Shown: positions 42,084 through 54,423 of the stretch, piece by piece
How positions within the stretch are numbered: position 1 is the first letter of the stretch
Layout: each line of letters opens with the position of its first letter
Origin: Linum tenue
Lineage: Eukaryota > Streptophyta > Magnoliopsida > Malpighiales > Linaceae
Reading direction: 5' to 3'
Assembly (NCBI GenBank): GCA_946122785.1
Contig: CAMGYJ010000011.1
Span: 39,954,513 to 40,018,512, forward strand
Length of the DNA: 64,000 nt
Program-made: the position numbers and the translations under genes
The notes under the pieces: model-generated
Told to the model about the DNA's origin: nothing
Databases searched by the model: none
Seen by the model: the letters and a program-made list of their open reading frames with translations, nothing else

Positions 42084-44651
42084 TCAAGCGACCGGAGATC
42101 CCCCACTGGCAGCATCACCTCCTTCACCTTCATCCTCGTCTTCCGCCTCACCTTCATCCGACTCATCCGCCTCCGAGTTGACATCTGCAGCGGACCAATG
42201 ACCAACGGCATCCCATACGCGGTCGGAGTCCCAGCCTAGATCGGGGCACTCCTCTCGGAACAGATGCTGAATAGAGGCCACCACGTTGCCAACAACCGTC
42301 TTATACTTCGCCTTATCCTGCGCAATGAAGTCCGCGGATGCAAGGTAAGCTGGCCCCGCCTCAGCGCGAACCGCCGCCAACTCTGCTGCGTGGGCTACCT
42401 GAAGAGACGCCTTCTCCAACTTCAACGCGTCCATCTCCTTTCGCAAAGCGTCCTGCTCCTCCACCAAAGCCTTCTCGATCTCCCCAGATTTCCGTAAGGA
42501 GTCCTGGAGGCGGTCTCGTTCCTCGCGCAGCGGCTTTGAACCCTCCTTCTCATCGGACAACTCTTTCTCTTTGTGCTCCAACTGCTCGCGGAAGTCCTTC
42601 TCTAGCTGAGGGCGAAGCTCCTTCTCCAATGCAGCACGGCCATCCTCCAAGTTCTTCTTCAGATTGGCAATCTCAACCGCATTATCATCAACCGCCTTAG
42701 ACAAGCGGTCATTCAGCAGCACAATCTGGGAAAAACCGATCTGTGCCTGCGACACCATAGTAAGAGCAATAAGCTAAGTAAATCAAACACAGGGGCATAA
42801 ACGAATAACTCCGGAACCACTGCAGAAGTGACTTACTCCGAAGAAGAATTGGGAAGCGGTTCCGGCCAATCGGCGGTTACTCCCTGGAGAAGTAGCCGTG
42901 TACTCGTGAGGCATGACCAGTTGCTCGCTGATGGTATGGAAAGCTAACTCAGCAGCCTCTGTGTCAGTAGCCGCCTTCGAAGGAATGTCCACCAAACTGG
43001 GCTTCTCTGACCGCCTTGCCGGCTTCCCGCGATTATCCGCAGCCGCTGAAGGAGAGCCACGCACTCGAGCGCGTTTCGAAACCGCCTCAGGCGTCTCCTG
43101 CTGCAGCACCCTCTTGCTCGCTCCCCGTTGCGTGAGAGCCGGACCGCCACCAGCCGCACTCGGTGAGTTCGCGTCCACACAGATGGGAGAGGTCGCTGGG
43201 GGATCAACGGAAACGGCCGCCACTGACGAAGACGCAGCTCCAGCCCGAGCGGTCTTGGTCGCCTTCTTCTTACGCGGTCTATTGGCATCCGCCAGCTCTT
43301 TCAAACCTGATGAGAAAAAGCATAAGTGAAATACATGAGAAGAATAAGCGGCAAAAGTTCGATAAGCACACTACTAACCGTAAAAACCCCGAACAAGCTT
43401 ATAGGCGCTGTCCGGACCACTATGCTTGACACGCAGCTGAACCGCCTCCACAATGCGGTTCACATGGTCTATCACAGACTGGGGAAACTGACTCGAATCA
43501 CACCAAGCATCCTTAGAGCCAACCGCATACCCCGTGAGCGGTTCCGAGTCACCCGCATACCATTTCCAAGACGGCTTGGCAAAGAAGTATTCTCTATACC
43601 ACGGGGAGTCCAACTTGGGCGCCCCAGTCACAAAGCCGACCGCATTCTCCCTTCTTCCCATCGACCAGCAGTTGGGGGAATCCCTGATGTTGTAAATCAA
43701 TCTGAACGCCTCAAAAGAGGGGTCTTCCTTTATGCGACCGCAAGCCAGACGATACATCACGGAGTGGAAGACGATAGTCGGAGAAAGCCGCCCTAGTGTG
43801 CAGTTCAGCCAGTGAAGGGTCTTGGTCAAGATGGGGTCAAGCGGAAACCGCAAGCCCAACTTTACATGCTCCACAAATATCGGGACCCAACCGCTGGGGC
43901 ATGATCCGGAGCGGCTAGTCTGAGAAGGGACCGCATATTGCCAGTCAGGGGGCATGCGAAGCGTCTTCAAACGGTGCAACACCTGCGCCGGTCTGAAAAC
44001 CGCCCCAGAATTCTTGGGACCCTGTTCACTCACACCCGACGGAATGGACTCCCCTTCCCACATCCCCTCATGACACAACACGGTATATACAGAGTCTGGG
44101 ATAGCTATCGGGAGCGGTCCAGGGTCGCCCGATTCCGACACCTCCAAAGAAGAAGATGTACTAAGAGACGCCTCCGGGCGCTCGCTGCCGCTACATACTT
44201 CGGCATCCTCCTCCTCCAAAGAGATACTATCTAATCCTACCCGTTCAAATTCCCCCAAGTTATCCCCCACAGCTGACGACGTAGCCATAACCCCAGCTGG
44301 TACAGGGCGCGTGTTAGCACAATTTTTATCCAAGTCGACACAATCCCCAACTAAACAATCGTCTAATTCAGAAGCACTTCCAACATATAACTCTAACCCA
44401 GACAAATCCCACACGCACTCGGATGGATTTCGAACGGGTGAAAAACAGTTCATACCTTGAGAAGTGAACGCGACCGCGGCAGCACCCGACGGCTTCTTCC
44501 CTATCGGCGGGACCGCCAATGGCGCTGCAGAACTCGAAGGCCCCCTCTCGAGTGTGACCACAAGGGGCGACTCGGCGGGAAGAGAGATCACGCGCTCGGC
44601 GGCGCCATGCGCACCAGCCTCGGACGGCGAGGGTGGAGCTCCTCCAGACAT
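42084..44651 (-). CDS. Antisense three-exon gene of the Tat element, 801-aa protein
   Basis: Exons on the minus strand: 44651-43379, 43306-42837, 42746-42084. Introns are 72 bp (GTTAGT...CAG) and 90 bp (GTAAGT...CAG). Exon lengths 1273, 470 and 663 sum to 2406 nt, exactly 802 codons including the stop, and the frames join without a stop. The N-terminus is Ser/Pro-rich. The 43379-43930 part resembles the plant putative gypsy-type transposon domain (Pfam Transposase_28-like), with a VEHVKLGLRFPLDP motif. Exon 2 is basic and Ala/Ser-rich with an RPRKKK nuclear-signal-like patch. Exon 3 is a long coiled coil (about 110 residues) followed by an acidic tail. Antisense ORFs of this kind are known from Tat/Retand elements; the function is unknown. 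Confidence 0.8.
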
Positions 44652-44805
44652 CTGCGAAGAGGAACGAATCGGCGGCCGACGACGGCGGCGCGATTCAAGC
44701 AAAGAGCAGAGAACAGTCGGAGAGTGTCTCGGAGAAGGAAGGAAGAAGGTAGCTCGAGCCGCTAAAGAAAGAGGAAAATAAAACACCTACCTGGTTCGCC
44801 GGTCG

Positions 44806-44815
44806 GATTATATAG
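44806..44815 (-). promoter_or_regulatory. TATA box for the antisense gene
   Basis: The minus strand reads CTATATAATC about 155 bp upstream of the antisense ATG (44651), placing a start site near 44775-44780. No other TATA lies closer. Confidence 0.55.
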
Positions 44816-45298
44816 GGGTCGTCGATTGCACTCCCTGCACAGCCCACAGAAGCAAGAACGAAGAAGAAGACGAAGGATTTCTAAAACAAGGAAGAGGTTC
44901 GGCGAAAATAAAGCCCTTCCTCACACATTTAAAGCGAAAAAGGGGAAAATTCAAAATCCCGAAACGACATTTCGCGCGCACCGAGGTCCTGAGATGACGT
45001 CTTGCCTCCTGGTGTCAGGACTCATCGCCCGAAAAGCGACACGTGGCGGTAAACAGTGGGGGTAGGAACCGCCACGGGCCTTTCCTCCACCTGTTTTTCG
45101 ACACAAATTCCCCAGCGACCAAAGGCGGTCATGTAGCCATAAAGAAGTTCAAGTCGGGGAGAACCGCCCCTCAGGCGATCCCGCTTAAGGCCCTAGCGAC
45201 CAGGGGCAGGGCAGACAGTCATGGGCAAGGCGGCCCTAGACCGCTTCGCAATGGCAGAAAGAAAAACTTTTAGCCGCAAGAGCCTAAAGCTTCTCACG
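44816..45298. other. Spacer between the antisense promoter and the PPT
   Basis: GC-rich, with several GGCGGT / ACCGCC motifs that are also common in the LTR. No gene is supported. Confidence 0.45.
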
Positions 45299-45311
45299 CC
45301 TAAGGGGCAAA
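45299..45311 (+). other. Polypurine tract of element C
   Basis: CCTAAGGGGCAAA lies directly before the TG of the 3' LTR. Confidence 0.7.
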
Positions 45312-45844
45312 TGTTAGGACAGCGGCTAACACCTACGGGCCCCAAGCCCATGACTCACTAAAAGCCCACCAAACAATTAGGTCCGGCCCAAACAGACCCT
45401 AAAGGCGGTCTTTTATCAGGACACCTTGCCGGGAGACCGCCCGACAGTCTCCCAACGGGACATCAGAGAGCCGCCCGACAAAGGGGATAAACGGCCTCTG
45501 AACACCTTTGTACGGAGACTGACAGAAGTACAAAGCTGACAGTCTCAGGGGATCAGAGCTCAGGCGGTCCAAGACCGCCCGACACGAAATTAAATGCTCT
45601 TCCTCCTGGCCATCACTAGTATAAATACCCACATCGGATCACATTGATGGTAACTTCTACCAACTCCACTCTCTCTCTCTTATTTACTTACTCTTCACTT
45701 CTCTCTCTAACTTAGGCATCGGAGGAGGTCCCAGGATTCCCCTGAGGACCTTTCTGCAGGGTTTCGGAGACCGCCCTCGACCATCGAAGCCGCCCAAGGC
45801 CAGTAGAGTCTCACAAACCGCTTGGTACATTCTAGGCACAAACA
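45312..45844 (+). repeat. Element C 3' LTR
   Basis: 533 bp, TGTTAGGACAGCGG to CACAAACA; about 99% identical to the 5' LTR by eye. Confidence 0.92.
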
Positions 45845-46819
45845 GTTCCTATTTATACAAGTGGATTCTTATATCTGTCAAACATTTTTCTTTTTTTACT
45901 TCTTACTTGTTTGGTTTTTAAAGTTCTGGCTGGGTAGACAGTCGTTCGTCAGCAAACTACTAGCTGGTGTGAGACTGTTCCGAGATGTGTAAAATAAATG
46001 CAGAATATAGAGAAAGTATGGGTGAATTCCCATATGCCCATTGATTGTTGGGAGATCCTCTTGAGCCCAATTTGTGCCAGCATTGGCACATACTAGTTGT
46101 AGTAACAGGAAGAGTCGCAGAAGGATGAGGAGAATTATTCGATGCCATTTCCGGGGGATTGGAGCTATTGCAGGAGACCGCAGGCAGAGAGCTTCCTGGT
46201 ACCATTCATCTCCAGTTTTGGAACTCTTTATATTGTGCTGATCAGTCTCTTAAATTCTCATCGTAAGTAAGTTGTCTTACCGCTCCCCTTCACATGTTGG
46301 AACCTGATTTGTTGAGCTTCAACTTTCAGGACTTTTTGTGTAGGAAAATGACATTGAAGTAAGCATGGAGTGAATAGCCGTGATGAATGTAGTACAACTG
46401 CAGGCCTGGGTTCTTTGTTCTTGTTGAACCAAAGACGTTTAGGAAGATACGCGGATCACCAAGTGCAGCCGAAGGAGTCATGGTGCGTGGTATCAGAGGA
46501 ATCGGAAGCCACGGTAACATTAATGGAGATCAATGTCAACGTACACCGCCTACTACATCTCAACTGTGGTCTTTCGAGGAATTGGAAGCTACGGTAACAT
46601 TTATGGAGATCAAAGTTCTTGCCTGATCTTGGAGTTTCAACGGCTATGGCTATGGCCATAACTTGTACCACACGAAATAGGATTGAGAACTGGTCTCGCC
46701 AAATTGCATCACATTCCCTTGATTTCACTTCACAAATACACTTGGGCTTAAAGGCCCATTTGGACGCTAGCCGCTTAAACCCCTCTGGCTCCTCGGGAGA
46801 TCGGTAAGGCGAAGCAACA
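45845..46819 (+). promoter_or_regulatory. Region between element C and GATA, probable GATA promoter
   Basis: No independent gene is recognised. A 36-bp imperfect direct repeat (GGAAGC.ACGGTAACATT.ATGGAGATCAA) lies at 46498-46533 and 46580-46615. The last ~200 bp should contain the GATA 5' UTR. The TATA-bearing 3' LTR of C faces the same way 1.2 kb upstream of the ATG. Confidence 0.4.
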
Positions 46820-49800
46820 ATGTTATCCACTCTGCATTCCCCTCGCTCACTGTCCCGCTTCCCGCTCCACCTCACCTCTTCCGTTAAACCCCGCGCCGCC
46901 TCCGCGTCCTCCGCTTCCTCACTCTCCGACTACCCTCCGCCGCCGCTCCCAGCTGCCCAATCCCCAGGGGGAGCGCCGGCCTCCCAAATCCTGACCGTCC
47001 GCCGCTCCCTCCTCTCCGGATCCGTCACTGCTACCCAGCTAGCCGAGTCTTACTTGTCCCGCTTACGCCTCACGGAGCCGCAGCTCAATTCCTTCATACA
47101 CGTCTCCGATTCCGTGTTGAAATCCGCGCAAGAGATCGATGACAAGATTGCCAAAGGCGGAGGTGAAGCATTGGGACCCCTCGCCGGGGTCATGGTCGGC
47201 GTCAAGGATAATATCTGCACCGCGGATATGCCGTCCACAGGTGGGTCCCGTATTCTGGAGAACTACCGGCCGCCTTTTGATGCCACGGCGGTGAAGAGGC
47301 TGAAGGAGAAAGGCGGGATTGTGGTGGGGAAGACCAATTTGGATGAGTTTGGTATGGGAAGTACTACAGAAGGTTCTGGGTTTCAGGTACGTTTTCCGGG
47401 AGACTTTCGCTTCTGTGGAACTAGTTAACTGAACTTACACAGCAGTATAGAAGAAATGCCCCAAAGTGTTAGCATTTCGTTTCAACTATCTTAAGTGGCA
47501 TGTTATACTCGGCATAGCGAATCAGATGATCGGTGTTATCTATAGAAATCAATTCCTTGTAAGCTTTCCGCTGTACTTATAGTTTTCGGATTCCTGAAGA
47601 ATTTTGTTGGAAGGAGCTCGTGTTGATTCATGTGTTTGAGGCATAAATGTCAGTCATTTTATTTATGTTTAACCTGCCATTGTTGTCCAATTTTTGGCCA
47701 AAATTTGTGAAGAAGTAACGCTTGTATTTAGGTGACTGCAAACCCTTGGGATTTGGGTCGTGTGCCTGGTGGATCGTCGGGGGGATCGGCTTCCGCGGTA
47801 TCTGCTCGGCAATGCGTAGTTTCATTGGGAAGTGATACAGGTGGAAGTGTAAGACAGCCAGCATCATTCTGTGGTGTGGTTGGGTTAAAGCCGACCTATG
47901 GACGTGTCTCGAGGTTTGGGCTTATGGCATATGCCTCTTCACTTGACGTAATCGGATGTCTCGGGACATCAGTGGCTGATGTTGGTATATTTCTCAATGC
48001 AATCTCCGGTCATGATAAGTTTGATGCTACTAGCAGCAAGCAAGTAAGTACTCTTGATGTACTCCTTTCCTGGCCCATTGAATTTAGATATGCCTACCAA
48101 TTCAGATTACTCGCTTCTTGGGTATTTTAATTTGTGTTCCTAATGATGCTACTTACTAGTTGGCCTGTTACAAGGGAAAGTGGAAAGGTTGACAGAAAGC
48201 AGAGTGATTCTTGGTTGTTATGTATAGGCTATTGTAGCTTGACATAAATGATGTCTGATTAGATAATAGTATATCTATATTGATTATGCAAAGTGCAGCA
48301 TATCAAAGAAAGAAAAGAAAGGGAATGAAAATGAATTACAATGCAACATATGTAGTCTTGTTGGCTTATTGTTTACCATTCTGCTACTACTTTTGGGTGA
48401 ACTGAAGTGCATTTGACATTGTTTGCTTTGGCTTGATTCTATAAAATTAATTTTCAGGAAGTTCCAGATTTTGAATCTCTTTTTACTTCCATAAACCTAT
48501 TGGAGTCCAAACCATTGAGTGGGCTGAAGGTGGGTCTTATACGGGAAACCCTTGATGATGGTGTGGACAGTGGAGTTAAGTCAGCAATAAACGCTGCTGT
48601 TTTGCATATGCAAGAGTTGGGCTGCATTGTCAATGAGGTCTTTCTAGCATTTCCTTCTTTTACATTTTCCCTTTACATACATGACATACCTGGTAATTGA
48701 TCTAGTTTTGTACTGAACTCTTTCCTAATTTTTATAGGTTTCATTACCTTCTTTCTCCCTTGGTTTACCTGCCTACTATATTCTTGCCTCATCTGAGTCA
48801 TCTTCAAACCTGTCTCGTTATGATGGTGTCAGGTGATTTGTCTTGACAATTGCTTCTCTTGTAGAACTCTCCGTCTTATTCATATAGTAATTAAAAACTG
48901 TTGATTCAACGGAAGAAAAAAACTGTTGCAAGTATTTTGGCTGAACATAGATGAAGTTTTTATGTATTTATACCATTATGGTCTGGTTATTTCTGCTAGT
49001 GTAATGATTCTCTAGGCAGAAGGCGTTTTTTTCGTTTATTGCTCTTCTTTGATATGATTTTTTCACAATATAAGTTTACTCGAATGATAAACTTGGACAA
49101 AATGGATTTGGACCCCACCAAAATTTATTTTTCCTTATAACCTTTAATCATCTTAGTTTGATTTATCAATTCAAAATAATATCTTCTAGCAACAGTTGTG
49201 ATGGCCAGTTTAATCTTTCCGTCCGTCCTACTGATTGGGGGGCCTCTCTTGGTGCCTTTTTACTTCAGTTTGATTTATTCTTCTAAATATGCTTTTGAAT
49301 TACCAAGTAGAGATTTTCTGTATATACATTACATGGCAGATGTGTTACTAATGAGTTGTCATCGCCCTATATCTTGATGTCTAGATATGGAAAACAAACA
49401 GTATCTGATGAGTTGAATGCTCTTTATGCGAATTCGAGAGCAAGTGGTTTTGGTCCTGAGGTATGTAGCACCAGAATGTCCCATTATATAATAAATTCAT
49501 GTTTATTTATCAATCAATTTCTAGTATGAAATTGTCTATGAAGCCTCTAAGGTATGTTATCATGAGATGACATTGAGATGCGATCATTTATCGCGCAAAA
49601 GTTCTTGAACTAAATGGCTTCATTTGCTCAAACCTTAGGAAAACTTTAGCATTACCCTTAATTTCCGCTTGATTCTTGTATGCTCTTGCAGGTTAAAATG
49701 CGAATTTTAATGGGAACATATGCTCTCTCAGCTGGTTATTATGATGCTTATTACAAGCGTGCTCAACAGGTATTATTTGATCTATTTGTATGTATCGGTA

Positions 49801-50897
49801 CACCTGGATATGGATGCTGGTCTAGAAATCATGTAGAATACATGGATAAGCAATAGTGAATTCCGATGCATATGTTGAATTTTACACTGTGCTTGGGAAG
49901 TCAACCTTAGTAATGAATCTGAATGATGAGAGCTGTTATCTTGTTTCACAATGAGCATGCGTATCTAGATTGTCTGATGAGTTGTGGTACCATCTGAAGT
50001 TGCTTTTACAGATAATTTTCTTTTTGTTTTTATTTGAAAAGGTTTTACATGCAATTTATACTTGTTTGTTGCTTTCTACGCTGTTCAATCAAATAGTAAA
50101 TCGCATAGATTTAATAAATACTTGAGTGCAATTACATCGAGAGCCTTCAGGTGTTCGAAGAAGAAATTAATGGCTTTTTTTCAATGCCTCAGGTAAGGAC
50201 CTTGATTCGAGAAAGCTTCAAGACAGCACTAGAAACTAATGACATTCTAATTTCCCCAGCTGCGCCATCGGTAGCTTATAAGATGGGTATGTTGGTTGTC
50301 TCTTATTATTCCTAAACAGCTGGTTGCTGTTTGTGCTTCTGCTTAGAGGTTTGTTTTAGCAGAAATTATAAGGTTATTGTAACTTACAGGTGAAAAGAAA
50401 AACGATCCGTTGTCAATGTACGCTGGAGACATAATGACTGTAAGCATACACTGAATTCATACTTATTTTCAAAAACTATTATAATTGCATTAGCAGTTTT
50501 CTCTAGTTAACATCAATGTTAAAGGAAACTGAAATCCTTTTTCATGTCTCTTGGGTTTTTTGCATCCTTGGTTCAGGTAAATGTTAACTTGGCTGGGCTT
50601 CCAGCACTGGTTGTACCTTGTGGATTTGTTGAGGGAGGGTCTTCGGGACTTCCAGTCGGTCTCCAAATGATTGGAGCAGCATTTCATGAGGTACTTCACT
50701 CAAATATCTCCAGCCAGTTTTGTTATTGTTAGAAAATGGTAGACTGTTTGGGGTTTCAAGCCTAGCAATTTGGTAATGAGTAATCAATTTTGCAGGAGAA
50801 ACTGCTAAAAATCGGCCACCTCTTTGAGCAGACCCTTCAAGGATGCAGGTTTGTTCCACCATTGGTAGCTGATGATCCGACTTGGAGTAGAACCTAA
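46820..50897 (+). CDS. GATA: Glutamyl-tRNA(Gln) amidotransferase subunit A, organellar, 10 exons
   Basis: GatA is the catalytic amidase of GatCAB. It releases ammonia from glutamine to convert Glu-tRNA(Gln) into Gln-tRNA(Gln) in plant chloroplasts and mitochondria. Exons: 46820-47386, 47732-48043, 48458-48637, 48738-48832, 49385-49460, 49692-49769, 50193-50286, 50390-50439, 50577-50690, 50796-50897. All introns are GT-AG, the phases agree, and the sum is 1668 nt (555 aa). Residues 1-45 are Ser/Arg-rich and fit an organellar transit peptide. The amidase-signature triad is K129 (GVKDN), cis-S204 (GGSSGGS) and S228 ([10 protein letters not shown]), with spacings of 75 and 24 as in bacterial GatA. 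The C-terminal half has the conserved [18 protein letters not shown] and [10 protein letters not shown] blocks. Exon 3 uses the weak donor GTCTTT. The gene appears intact. Confidence 0.95.
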
Positions 50898-51050
50898 TTC
50901 TAACTAGCTTCACCGTGATAGGAACTCGGAACATATTCGTAGAAATGAACATACTCGTGCATGCATTAAGTAAATTATTCTGAATATTATTTTTTTCTGA
51001 AACGGGATCCCGAACTCAACTGAGCTAGAGCAACCGTCTGGTATAACTAA

Positions 51051-51454
51051 CAGCCTGTTTGGAATTGGAATTCCATTTCCAATTCCATTTCCATATATTA
51101 TGTTTGGAATAATAAAAAGGTTGAGAATTGAATTCCAATGGGTCTAAAATATGGGAATTACAATTCCTATCAAAAGCGATAGGAATTGAGAGAATGAAGA
51201 TGGAATTAGTGGGACCCATCAATACTTTTTATTAGTTTGTTGACCCACTATCATTTTACTCTCTTTCTCTCTCATTCATATTTCATTCTCCAAAATAAAA
51301 CAAATATATTACATTATTCATTATGGTTAAAAGTGCAATTCATTTCCATAGTTGTAGGAATTATACCAAACACTAGAATTGGAAATGGAATTCTATAAAA
51401 ATAAAAAATTGAATTCCATTTCCATTTCTTCGGGAATTGTATCCAAACAGGGTG
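51051..51454. mobile_element. MITE with CCTGTTTGGA ends, 404 bp
   Basis: The left end CAGCCTGTTTGGAATTGG and right end ATCCAAACAGGGTG form an inverted repeat, and TAA flanks both sides (51048-51050, 51455-51457). The interior is full of GGAATTCCATTTCCA-like self-complementary runs. The TAA duplication suggests a PIF/Harbinger-type (Tourist-like) MITE. It lies 153 bp downstream of the GATA stop. Confidence 0.75.
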
Positions 51455-51808
51455 TAATGGAGAGAAAGGCGATCACTTGCTTAGTGCAACCGTCTGATAT
51501 CATGCTTACTTGACACTATCGCAGCAGCTCTTCGTTAAAATTTTTATATATTAGATGAAGGGCTGATGCTTTAAAAATCCAATTCGCGGATTTTCCCACT
51601 GTATTTTGTTGAGGGACTGGTATATGTGAATTCGCAGGGGCTCTGACGTGTGCTTAATTAGAGATTTCCTTGTTAGTTCTGAGTGTTAGGTTACCATGGC
51701 CATAAATCGAGCCGAAATCTCCATCATTCTGAGCTCCAGTTTCTCCTAACAAATCCATGAATTCATCGATGGATTTAATTCCAACATGATTAAGTACGCT
51801 ATTCAAAT

Positions 51809-52250
51809 TGGGAATGTCAATGTGGTCCGGGGTGGGTATCTCGAATTCTCGATGCTTACATCCATTTTGTGGCAGGTTAAGTCTAGGTCGAGTAATTCAT
51901 TATGGGGCACGGATAAGGGCAGGTCGATCCAATGGGTATATAATTTATATGGAAAAGATTAGAAATATTCTTTATGTTCATTAGAAGACTAAGAAAAAAA
52001 TCATAATATGATAAATGTAGTTTATTATTGGAGAAATTGAAGTTTTTAATTATTTATAATTTTATGATAACTGAAATATGAGATAAGAAAAAGAAAATCC
52101 TAAGTGATTTGATTAAGATTACATGTAATTTATACAAGAACGAGTTGAGAATGGACGGGTCATGCCAGATCGGATCAATAAAAGTACCCATGCTTGCCCA
52201 AAAACAGTCCAATCAGGTCGGAACGAATTCAGTCGAAATTATCATCCCTA
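51809..52250. mobile_element. Degenerate hAT-type MITE
   Basis: The right end in reverse complement starts TAGGGATGATAATTTCG and the left end reads TGGGAATGTCAATGTGGTCC. The following GGGGTGGGTATCTCGAATTC is typical of one plant hAT MITE group. No exact TSD remains. Confidence 0.5.
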
Positions 52251-52454
52251 TTGTAACATTATCTCCGAGGGAGGTCCGAGTTTGAAGTAACAGCTTTGTC
52301 ATTGTACAGCCACGTGGCATCCTCTTTGGTTAAACAAAATCTAATGAAGAAATGCACAAAATGAGAGAGCTATGACGACCATCTAGGGTGTTTTCACGAA
52401 AAAGAAAAAAAATTAAAAACAATGATCAAACAGAACTTTTTAGTGGGATGCGCC

Positions 52455-52872
52455 TAGGTGGCTATGCGGTCCGGTCCGGTTAAATTGGCCCAAATTGATC
52501 CGGTCCAGTTCGGTTTTTTTGAAAATATAAGGACCGAAGATTGGATTGGATACAGTCCGGTCTTGACCCGGTCCGGTCCCAATTCGGTCTTGATTTTATA
52601 TTGAGATTGTGGGAATTTGAGTGGCCTAAGGCCTAAAAGGGTGAGGAGTTGGTTAAGTTTTGTACTAAGTGCAAAGGTTTGTGACCGTTTATGCAAATTA
52701 CCCTTAAATTTTGGGTGTTGAGCTCTCTTATCCGGTCTTTATTCGGTTTTTTACATCAAATCTAAGCCCAAAAATTGGATTGGATTGTTTACTATCCGGT
52801 GCGGTCTCGGTCCGAGTTATACGGTCCGGTTTCCGGTTTTTCATCCGGTCCCGATCCAAATAACCAGCTCTA
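52455..52872. mobile_element. hAT-type MITE, 418 bp, perfect 8-bp TSD
   Basis: Exact TSD GATGCGCC at 52447-52454 and 52873-52880. The left end is TAGGTGGCTATGCGG and the right end in reverse complement TAGAGCTGGTTATTTGG. CCGGTCCGGT-type subterminal motifs occur at both ends. No coding capacity. Confidence 0.85.
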
Positions 52873-52880
52873 GATGCGCC

Positions 52881-53860
52881 GATGCGGGACTGAGCCAGGC
52901 ACGAGGGAATCAATCAAAGGCTAAGTCAAGAGAAAGAAACGAGAAATTGAAAAGACCAGGTCCAGGTTCAGATCCATCCAAGGCCCGTTGAACTTTGGGT
53001 TTGACCCACTACTACTAATTGGTCCTTCCTGCGTTCTTTTTTTTTTTTTTTTTTCTCTCGCGGACACAGTCCTCTCGATTATATGTTTGTTTATCAGTGG
53101 CGATATGAAGATAAGATACGGTCTTTAGTCTTTACTGACACTGTCAATTCTCTCCCAACTTACATTTCTTCAAGTTGTTTTGAGGTTTGTTGAGGGCCTG
53201 GTCAATTCTAAAGGCTCTGTTTGTCCTTTCTCCTCGTCTGCTTGGGTCAAAGTTTGACACTCGAAAGTGAAACGGACAACTTTGCTTCACCCAGATTATG
53301 TGATAAGAGGTACCTGGGATAGCTTTATTTGGGGCTAAGTTGGAGACACTGGGAGCTATTTACAAAAGGAATCATTTGCTCAAATGTAAACATTTGAAAA
53401 ATGTAGATATTTGTATATATACTGTTTGTTTAACAATTTTAGATGAATCATTCATAAATAGGTAGTTTGTACTGTTATAATTTTGCCTTACATTCAATAT
53501 TTCATTATCTTATTTCCTATCCTCATAAAACCAATCATGTAATAAAAAAAATACATATGATTACAAGTCATCTCTAATACTTTCTAATATTAAATAATAT
53601 TTTTATGCTAAATTTATTTATAAAAGGTAATGACTACACAAATCTCACATTCTGGCTAATTACGACTTGTTTTTTAAAGCAACAACTCTATTGACCCTCC
53701 TCGCCACTTGTGAAATTTGGCAGAAAGGAAAAATTCGGCAATAGAAGAAAGAATGGTAGGAAAAATAAGTAGGAGAAAACCAAGGATAAAAATGGGTTTA
53801 TAAAAAAGCGATAAGGACATAATTAAAAAGTTAAGCTAAAATAATTAGTCATTTGGAAAT
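52881..53860. other. Intergenic, no supported gene
   Basis: AT-rich with a ~17-T run at 53038-53054. Nothing recognisable. Confidence 0.4.
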
Positions 53861-53968
53861 GACTCAATAGCAGCGGCGGATCTAGGACATAAGAGAGCAC
53901 TGGGCCGCATTTGAATAGATCGAATATTAGATACCATAAACAAAAACATATAATAATATAGTTTTCAT

Positions 53969-54415
53969 CAGTGTTATTAAAGCCGAACCCAGCCGCTCGG
54001 CCCGACCGGTAAAACCGTCACCCGGTCACAAAACCGGCTCGGAACAGTCTAAAAGTCGCTCCGATTTTATGTAGCGGTTGACGAGCGGCCGAGGCCATTA
54101 ACCGCTCGAGCCGATTGAGCCGCTCGTCCGGTTTTTGCCATTCAGCCGTTAAATTTAATTAGAAAAATTGCAGAAAAATTGAAAATTGAAATAAACCAAA
54201 AACGTCGTGCTCTCAAACTGAATCCTTATTTCCATTTCACAATTTCGAAGGAAAGAGACGAGCTCTGATTATTAAATGTCCACTATTTATACTGATAACG
54301 TTTATGAGGTACCGATTCTCTAATGGTTTTTTAACGGGCTAATGCCGGTTGGACCACTAAAGTGCGAGCCGTTCGCATTACCGGGTCATGCTCCGGTTCG
54401 GTTCTAACAACTTTG
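53969..54415. mobile_element. hAT-type MITE, 447 bp, perfect 8-bp TSD
   Basis: Exact TSD GTTTTCAT at 53961-53968 and 54416-54423. The ends are CAGTGTTATTAAAGCCGAACC and, in reverse complement, CAAAGTTGTTAGAACCGAACC. Dense GCCGCTCG/CGAGCGGC motifs make the interior self-complementary. It sits right at the 3' side of a hAT transposase relic. Confidence 0.87.
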
Positions 54416-54423
54416 GTTTTCAT

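Larger units (their letters stand above)
35539..45844 (+). mobile_element. Element C: Tat-lineage Ty3/gypsy LTR retrotransposon, nearly complete
   Basis: Two LTRs of 531 and 533 bp differ at about five sites plus a TC repeat, so insertion is recent. The order is 5' LTR, PBS, gag, one pol ORF (protease, RT, RNase H, second archaeal-type RNase H, integrase), an antisense three-exon gene, PPT and 3' LTR. The second RNase H and the antisense gene are Tat/Retand hallmarks. Defects: a one-base expansion in gag and a changed protease active site. The first four bases of the 5' LTR read CAGC where the 3' LTR has TGTT, and no TSD is found, so the 5' border may be rearranged. Confidence 0.92.

Noticed and set aside
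42264..45270. Plus-strand frames between pol and the 3' LTR of element C
   Set aside because: They are complements of the spliced antisense gene or short spacer frames with no motif.
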